64,000 bases of DNA from Marthasterias glacialis (Eukaryota; Echinodermata; Asteroidea; Forcipulatida; Asteriidae). The DNA lies in the NCBI GenBank assembly GCA_911728455.2, contig OU452226.1, forward strand, positions 13,161,938 through 13,225,937. Reading direction: 5' to 3'. Positions 58,253-64,000 of the stretch are shown here, one piece after another; within the stretch, counting starts at the first letter, position 1; each line of letters opens with the position of its first letter. A program made the translations under genes and the position numbers. Below the pieces are notes generated by a model. The model was given only the letters and a program-made list of their open reading frames with translations, had not been told where the DNA came from and did not search any database.

Positions 58253-61200
58253 CTAACAGCCAGAAATGTCCTTATTCTTTCCTTTCCTTCTGAACCTGGT
58301 CTCCTCGGGGTCAAAACCTTGCTCTTTGCATCCAAACACTGCCCAGGCTGGTGTCTTTGTCATGTAGTCAGAGGCTGTGAATTTGTTCTCCCCGTTGCTC
58401 GACACAAAGTCCGCCATGAGCTCGTGGAACTTGGAGTAATCAATCCATGTCCACCATGATCCATCCTCCTTTTTAAACTGAATCAGGGAGTATTGAATGG
58501 ATATTAATTGCAATTACAAATTATTCCTGTGGCTTTAAGTACATCTATGCTAATTTGACTGCATACTCTGAAGGAATTTAGTGCTTTCAGGACAACTGTT
58601 TAAACCAATAAAGGGGGAGCTGCTAGCAGCGCTGCAATACTTTATGTCAGAACGCTTTAAAATTAATATCTGATTTTAATTATTAATGCTCCGTAATAAA
58701 TTAGATTTGGGCAAGTCCCTTCCTAATGCTTACATGTACACCGTGTCTTAGTATCTTCTTAAAAAGATGTGGTGGCTCTGAAAAGAGCCAGTTTGTTGCT
58801 CTTGATGTTTAGACTAGAGTGCTCTAGCTGTTGTCAGGAGAAATTACCTCATCTACAACATAATATGAACCCTATTTGGGATCTTGAATTGCCTTTGTAG
58901 CAAATCTTCAAAGCAAGTAGTGATATTGATGGAAATGGGCAATGCAACCTGATATAAAAGTGACTGACCACAGCACACGTGGAGTGACGTGGCCGAGTGG
59001 TCTAGTCCGCTAATTTAAGTTCCGTAGTTTACAGAATGCAGGTTTCAATCCCGGCCTGGCCAGTTGCTACACTTGTGTCCTTGAGCAAGACACTTCACCA
59101 CAATTGCTTTGTCCTTCGGATGGGACATTAAGCCATAGGTCCCGTGTACTAGGATGGGTAGTGCACGTAAAAGAACCCAGAACACTTATCGTGAAAGAGT
59201 AGGGGTTTACCCGGTGTTTCTGGTTCAGATAGCAAGCATCCTTATCTACAGGTTTCCTCAGGCTTCCAAGCTACAGTGATTTAGATCACTTTTGAGGCAT
59301 CCTTGGTTTCAAAAATTAATAATAATATATGCATGGTCTGTGTTACCTTCTTGTTAGCAGCCAATATGCAGTTCGAGTGTTCATGCTCACAGGCAATGGC
59401 GTATTCTGGTAAGAGGTCTACCAGCTTCTGAACGAAGCCCACCACCTCCTCATGCCATGGGATATTTTTCATGGTCAAGGTGCTTGCCTTGGACTCCCCA
59501 CAGTAGGTCACTCCCTGGTCAAAGGTCAAAGCATAACAACATTTCAAAACACAAAATTAAAGGAAAAATTACAGGTCCATGTTTTTCGAATGGCTGTTCA
59601 TTAAAACTTTCTGCACGCAAAAAAAAAAACATTCAAGTAGACCATTTCATTGGAAAAAAACGTGCATAATCTGAGATAAATGGATTGTAAAGGTTTAACA
59701 CGTGTGCTTATTTTCTTGCCTTGAAAAACGTGGAAAATAGTATCGGATTCATTAATTTTCTCAAGATGATGACAGCACTTCATAAGAACAAAAATTATTG
59801 TGATGTTTGAACCTTTGGATTATAAGAATGTAAATATTTATAGTAGGCTAAAAATTGCTGATACAACCATGTGTAATCGTATTTGCGTTGCTGGCTCTGA
59901 GAAGAGCCGTTGGTTTGTTTTTAACTGTACGTACGAATGCAAAAGTGATTGTTATTGTCCATGTGAAATAGTAGTTAAGGATGCACAAAAAATGTACATA
60001 AAGCAGCTTCTTTAAACCCCAACGTGTATAGTCATACCATAGCTATGGTATAGCTCTATGCATAGAGCTATGGTCATACTTAACGAACAGCCCTCGCAAC
60101 ACTATTGTGCATTGGTCAAAGCAAATTCACATCTTAAATGTATGCTTTCATTGTACCTTATCTGAAGGATCTACTGATGAGATTTGCATTATAATATTTT
60201 GTGTTGGACTTTACCTTGACTTCAATGAAATCGGGCTTGCCGATGTTGACAAGGTTTGCATAGGCATCTATCTCCTCATTATTCCAACCGTTGACTATGG
60301 TAAGTCTGTACACTGTCCGCTGACCCTGTCAAGAGAGTTCAAGAAGGCCCACTAAGTACTGCCCATAACAGCATTACATTTACATGTATGCTTTCAAACA
60401 TAAATCTTCCATAGAAAAGTGTGGCATTACCGTACAGGTTTTCTTCCATATCAAATGTAATCAAGTAATGCTAACATTTTTCTACTAAAAAAACTACTTA
60501 GAAATAAAAATAATAATAGCCATTTATTAGCCACTTTTAAATATTTTATCAAAGCGCGTTCCTTTTACTACCCCATTTTTGTGTTTCTCACTTGCCATTT
60601 CTGGCATTTCATCAGTCATCATTGATCAGCATTTCAATAATATCAGACAATACAAACAAACGAAGAAACATTCAATTACTATCAATGAGTTAAACTTAAA
60701 AGACAAATATATTGAAATTTGGTAGGATGTACTTCGGAAAGTCAATTTCATGATATTACTACCCCTTTTCATTGGGCCTTGAGTAGTCCTGCAACCATCT
60801 CAACTCCTTCGCAGTATGAAGGTTGCAAATTATCCACATCAACAATCTCTACCCTCGCAGGTACCCATATACTCCTAGGTGATGACAGGCAATTACAGTT
60901 AAGTTTCTTGCTCAAGAACACAAGTGTAAAGACCAGAATTTGAACCCACACTCTGACAACTCGGCCATCAGTTGAGTTCAATGCCCTTGACTACTCAGCC
61001 TCGACATGCAATTACTGACAATCAAAACAAAAATGGTGATAAATCAAGTTAATCGCAACAACACATTTGTATGCTGACCTTTTCTGAAAGTGCCTCTAGG
61101 CTGCTGAGTAATCTCGGCCAGAAGTCGCGGAACAGCGGCCGGTCAATTTTCTTCAAGCTTTCCTTTGTGCTTGCATCCACACTAACGTAAAGCTGTGTTA

Positions 61201-63454
61201 CTGGGACCATGCTCCTGCAAGAAAATTGTAGACATTAAAAGCCGTGTAAGTTATCATTAACAGTGGGCCTAATAGTTTGTTTAGATACATGTACATGTAA
61301 ATGCCGGTCAAATCATCTGATCATATCAAGATCTCTCTCTAACCCTGAAAATGCAACACATTTTAAGCACGGTTTGCCTTGCCAAAATTGAATTTTATGA
61401 ACTAACTGCTCAGAGGAGCACCACATAAATCTTGCAAAATATCCCAAAAGCAATTCTAAACACACAAAAAACAAGTGAGAAACTAAACATCAAAGAGATA
61501 TTATTGAAACCAACAGTTTGCTCAGTTTATATTGCTTAACAAATCTAAATGCTAAGCAAAAATTAGCAGGGAACCAGTCATCACAAACAGACTGTACATG
61601 GTATTTTGGCTGGTAACCCATTTCTGCTAAGCAAGACTTTCCTGTGCTTAGCTACTTCTTGATCCAAACTGCTTCCTGAAAAATTCTCATGCCTATCTAA
61701 ATGTACTAGAAAGTGAAGACTGGCTTGACCATAGAGCTTTATCTTAAAACACTGAAAGAAAAAATGCCGTAAATTGAACTTGGAAATGTACCTGATAGCT
61801 TCTGGGAACTGCGCGTTGGTAACCAGAAATGTGGAGATTTTATGGCTGTGTAGTAGCTTTGCAAAGCGGTTGATCTCCGGGTACATGATTGGCTCACCAA
61901 CTAATGATAAAGCACAGTGCTGGACCTGCATGGCTTCTGCCATACGCTCCGGCTTGACACCAGGGACACCTGTAGTATGAGATCAAATTATCACATCATT
62001 CATGGTGTCAAAAGAAGAAAATCCTTCTATGAAATTGATTTCTTCTGCCTTTAACTTCCAAGTCTTACAATAAAAATTTGGGGTTTCAGAAAATTTTTAC
62101 CCTTTTCTACAAAGGTTACAGGAATTGTACATTGTAATAACCAACTTGAGCCACAACAGTCAGCAGTGTTTGACTGCATTTTTATATTGTGTACTATTTT
62201 TCCTGTATGACTGTATATTTCTCTGAGAAGTCAAGGCCATTTTCAGTTTGCACATTGCACTTCAATTAACATTTTATAAAAATCTATGGGAAACGTTTAA
62301 AGGGGCACCATGGCCAAAACCAGGGCAACAGAGGGCATGGCCTCCATGTATATACAGGTCTGCATTTGATTGACAGCTGTACATAGCAGTGAGTAGCAGT
62401 TGATTCGGGTGGAAGTGGGGAGCTTAATAAATGAGTTCAAGACCCTCCATTGTGGTAATTTGATGACAATGCTGGTGACAGCTTGCAACAGTAGAGTCAA
62501 CCAATATTCTTGTTTCCATTAACCCCTTGCACGCACGCAACACGCAGCGACTCTGCCATGCTCACCGTTTTGGAGTCAATAGTTATACGCAATGTGTAAG
62601 CGCTACGTCGCCTAAAATGCCCACTACACTGTGGTAACACACAGTGCCATGACTTTCAGAATGGCACAACCAAGATCATTGTGATGATCACGTAAGGTGA
62701 ATTGGGTCAATAGTTGATATGGCCTCTGTGTAATACCAGACCTGGGGTGGCTTTCACAAAACTAGTCCTAACTTAGGGCTAGTCCTAACCTATGACTAGT
62801 CCTATAAGTTAGGACTAGTTACTTGTCATAACCTATGGATTACCTATTAACATTGTACTACAAATAATTGTTATTCAACCCCAAACCCATCTCATGCTTT
62901 CGCTTGAACTTAGATAGATTTGGTACTGCAACCCCAAGATAAGTAAGCACAGACAAGACGATGAACACAACATCACCTCGGAATTGTTTGATGAGTTTAT
63001 AATGATTCTGGAGAGCGCCCTCTAGGATTGTCTCTGGGTCATCCATCTTCCATCGCCACTCTGTGCCGACTGGATTGGTGTGATGCCTTTAATGAACAAT
63101 ACAATGAATAGTAAAAAAAATCATCAAAGACTTACAAATAACGTTGTTCAATCAGATAGGCCCTACAGTTATTCAAATTAATATGATTATATCAATCAAA
63201 ATGCCCAAATCATGGTAGTCAGTAGCAGTTTGATGGGACAAGTGCAGCGCTGCTGAAAACACAATTTGATTCTCCTCAAATGGCATGATTAAAACATCAT
63301 CTAAAACTTATTTCATTTGATATGAGGGTTTTTACCTCCAGCAGAAGACACATTTGTTGGCGCAGGCGAGGCTGGGTGTGGTCTCCATACAGCGATGACT
63401 CTCAATGCCATAGAAAGTATGTTTGTAGCAGCCTCCTCGTCCACGAAGCATACT
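58253..63454 (-). CDS. TYW1: tRNA 4-demethylwyosine synthase TYW1, 3' half (5' incomplete)
   Basis: Seven minus-strand exons join in phase to the natural stop: 63454-63336, 63086-62977, 61969-61792, 61214-61079, 60325-60215, 59514-59347 and 58477-58253, giving 348 residues. They begin [18 protein letters not shown] and carry the radical-SAM cluster motif CANKCVFC (CxxxCxxC). Next come [52 protein letters not shown] and ACEHEHSNC, ending [11 protein letters not shown]1 condenses 1-methylguanosine-37 of tRNA-Phe with a pyruvate-derived two-carbon unit to make the tricyclic 4-demethylwyosine, the second step of wybutosine synthesis. The N-terminal flavodoxin-like domain must lie right of the window. 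Both catalytic-core and C-terminal motifs are intact, so the gene appears functional. Confidence 0.95.
58751..58789 (-). promoter_or_regulatory. Orphan histone-type 3' stem-loop, copy 2
   Basis: The minus strand at 58789-58774 reads GGCTCTTTTCAGAGCC followed by ACCACATC, then TTTTTAAGAAGATAC, close to the histone downstream element of sea urchin genes. It shares 21 nt with the copy at 34558-34573, but the flanks do not match. It sits in the last TYW1 intron, with no histone frame upstream. Confidence 0.7.
58983..59335 (+). mobile_element. tRNA-derived SINE, class 1, full length
   Basis: The head has GACGTGGCCGAGTGGTCTAG and the B box GGTTTCAATCCCGGCC. The body follows with CACTTGTGTCCTTGAGCAAG, TCCTTCGGATGGGACATTAA, GTGCACGTAAAAGAACCC and AGTAGGGGTTTACCCGGTGT, and the tail is AATAATAAT. 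It is the best reference copy for this class here and lies in the last TYW1 intron. Confidence 0.85.
59893..59908 (-). promoter_or_regulatory. Histone-like stem-loop, variant copy 3
   Basis: The minus strand reads GGCTCTTCTCAGAGCC with ACCAAC just upstream, one loop base different from the histone consensus. The downstream AGCAACG is less conserved. It lies in the TYW1 intron left of the exon at 60215-60325. Confidence 0.5.
60757..61012 (-). mobile_element. tRNA-derived SINE, class 1, diverged
   Basis: On the minus strand it reads GTGTGGGTTCAAATTCTGG (B box), CACTTGTGTTCTTGAGCAAG and CACCTAGGAGTATATGGGTA, related to the copy at 54663. It lies in a TYW1 intron. Confidence 0.7.
62520..62712. 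mobile_element. CCATTTTGG-family repeat, copy 4 (reverse)
   Basis: GCTCACCGTTTTGGAGTCAA, GCGCTACGTCGCCTAAAATG and GATCACGTAAGGTGAATTGG reproduce the 5563 copy in reverse orientation. It lies in a TYW1 intron. Confidence 0.6.
62755..62835 (+). repeat. ACTAGTCCTAA repeat with inverted arms
   Basis: ACTAGTCCTAACTTAGGG, CTAGTCCTAACC and ACTAGTCCTATAAG are direct repeats, and TTAGGACTAGT is inverted. The array can fold on itself. Confidence 0.75.
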
Positions 63455-63599
63455 CTAAAGAAAGAAGAAAAAACAAAACATGTCCATGATATTAAGAGGC
63501 TTGAATGAAACTAAGGTGTAATCATAAAGCAGTGCTTAACAATAACATTTATCTTCAAGCAAACTTAACTCCTCAATTCTAATTGATCAATCAATAGCA

Positions 63600-63812
63600 A
63601 CAAGGGTGTGATATTAACCTATTATTGCACGGCCCATATCACACCCTGTTCTGATGCGCTGTTCTAACTTGTGTATTGTGCGTCAAGTTTGCTTGAAAAT
63701 AAATTCAATATCACGCGCAAATATGGAAAAATATAGCGCGTTTGCATCCAACAATATACAACTTGGCCTTTGGCCTCGCTGGATATGGGACACAAAGCGC
63801 GAGATAACTAAT
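63600..63812. repeat. Possible dispersed repeat with GGCCTTTGGCCTCGCTGGATAT
   Basis: AGGGTGTGATATTAACC..CCCATATCACACCCTG is an inverted pair, and TTGGCCTTTGGCCTCGCTGG with AAAGCGCG resembles dispersed repeats of other animal genomes. Only one copy is present in this window. It lies in the most 5' TYW1 intron visible. Confidence 0.4.
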
Positions 63813-64000
63813 AGTGTACATATACTTGTCAAGTAAAAACAAGGAACCTTTAGTAAACAATTTCAATACTTCCCATTTGGGCTACATCCCAATGTGTTGC
63901 TGAGTAAAAGTTCAAATTCCTTTGTATGGTGTATATAGTAAGATAAAGCCAGTTTACCAGACAATTTTGTGGTCTAAGGTACTAGATAATGTACCATTGG

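Noticed and set aside
58798-58930. Possible histone coding remnant upstream of the 58.77-kb hairpin
   Set aside because: The minus strand was checked for H3 and H4 C-terminal codons and shows none; composition is AT-rich.
60002-60075. Hairpin CCATAGCTATGG / CATAGCTCTATGCATAGAGCTATG
   Set aside because: A short self-complementary stretch with no second copy and no transposon ends; probably simple sequence.

Overview
The window is genomic DNA of an animal. Genes have many short exons with GT/AG junctions, introns are long and full of repeats, and the proteins (SPRING1, ARL6IP4, POP5, TYW1, TRIM/NHL) are animal families. The intronless B-box/NHL gene, the abundant short palindromic elements and the frequent word TAGGCCTA suggest an invertebrate deuterostome, most likely an echinoderm. 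That taxon is an inference from style, not proof.

Layout. 1-1764 (+): 3' part of a TRIM protein whose RING end lies off the left edge. 1765-6519: noncoding, several short mobile elements. 6520-8191 (-): first three coding exons of an unidentified acidic protein. 8192-14637: no gene; a 1-kb tandem duplication and a TAGGCCTA-rich stretch. 14638-18725 (+): complete five-exon SPRING1, the Golgi SREBP-pathway factor. 19423-40486 (+): a 24-exon gene for a predicted 1381-residue protein with an N-terminal TBC (Rab-GAP) domain lacking the usual catalytic residues, an acidic Pro/Glu/Ser linker and three C2-like beta-rich modules. 40487-46816: noncoding. 46817-50347 (-): four-exon ARL6IP4 (SR-25). 51776-55248 (+): five-exon POP5, head to head with ARL6IP4. 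58253-63454 (-): the seven 3'-terminal exons of TYW1, with the radical-SAM cluster motif; its flavodoxin end is off the right edge.

All exon chains for SPRING1, the TBC gene, ARL6IP4, POP5 and TYW1 were joined by hand, and the reading phase is consistent at every junction. The genes are housekeeping or regulatory and do not form one pathway: SPRING1 acts in sterol control, POP5 and TYW1 in tRNA maturation, ARL6IP4 in nuclear RNA processing. SPRING1, ARL6IP4 and POP5 all map to human 12q24, so this looks like an old linkage block.

The repeat fraction consists of tRNA-derived SINEs (at least two classes) and many small inverted-repeat DNA elements, three families of which are flanked by TTAA. 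The most unexpected items are the TBC/C2 fusion gene, three histone-mRNA-type 3' stem-loops on the minus strand with no histone gene beside them, and a SINE lying about 4 nt from an ARL6IP4 splice donor.
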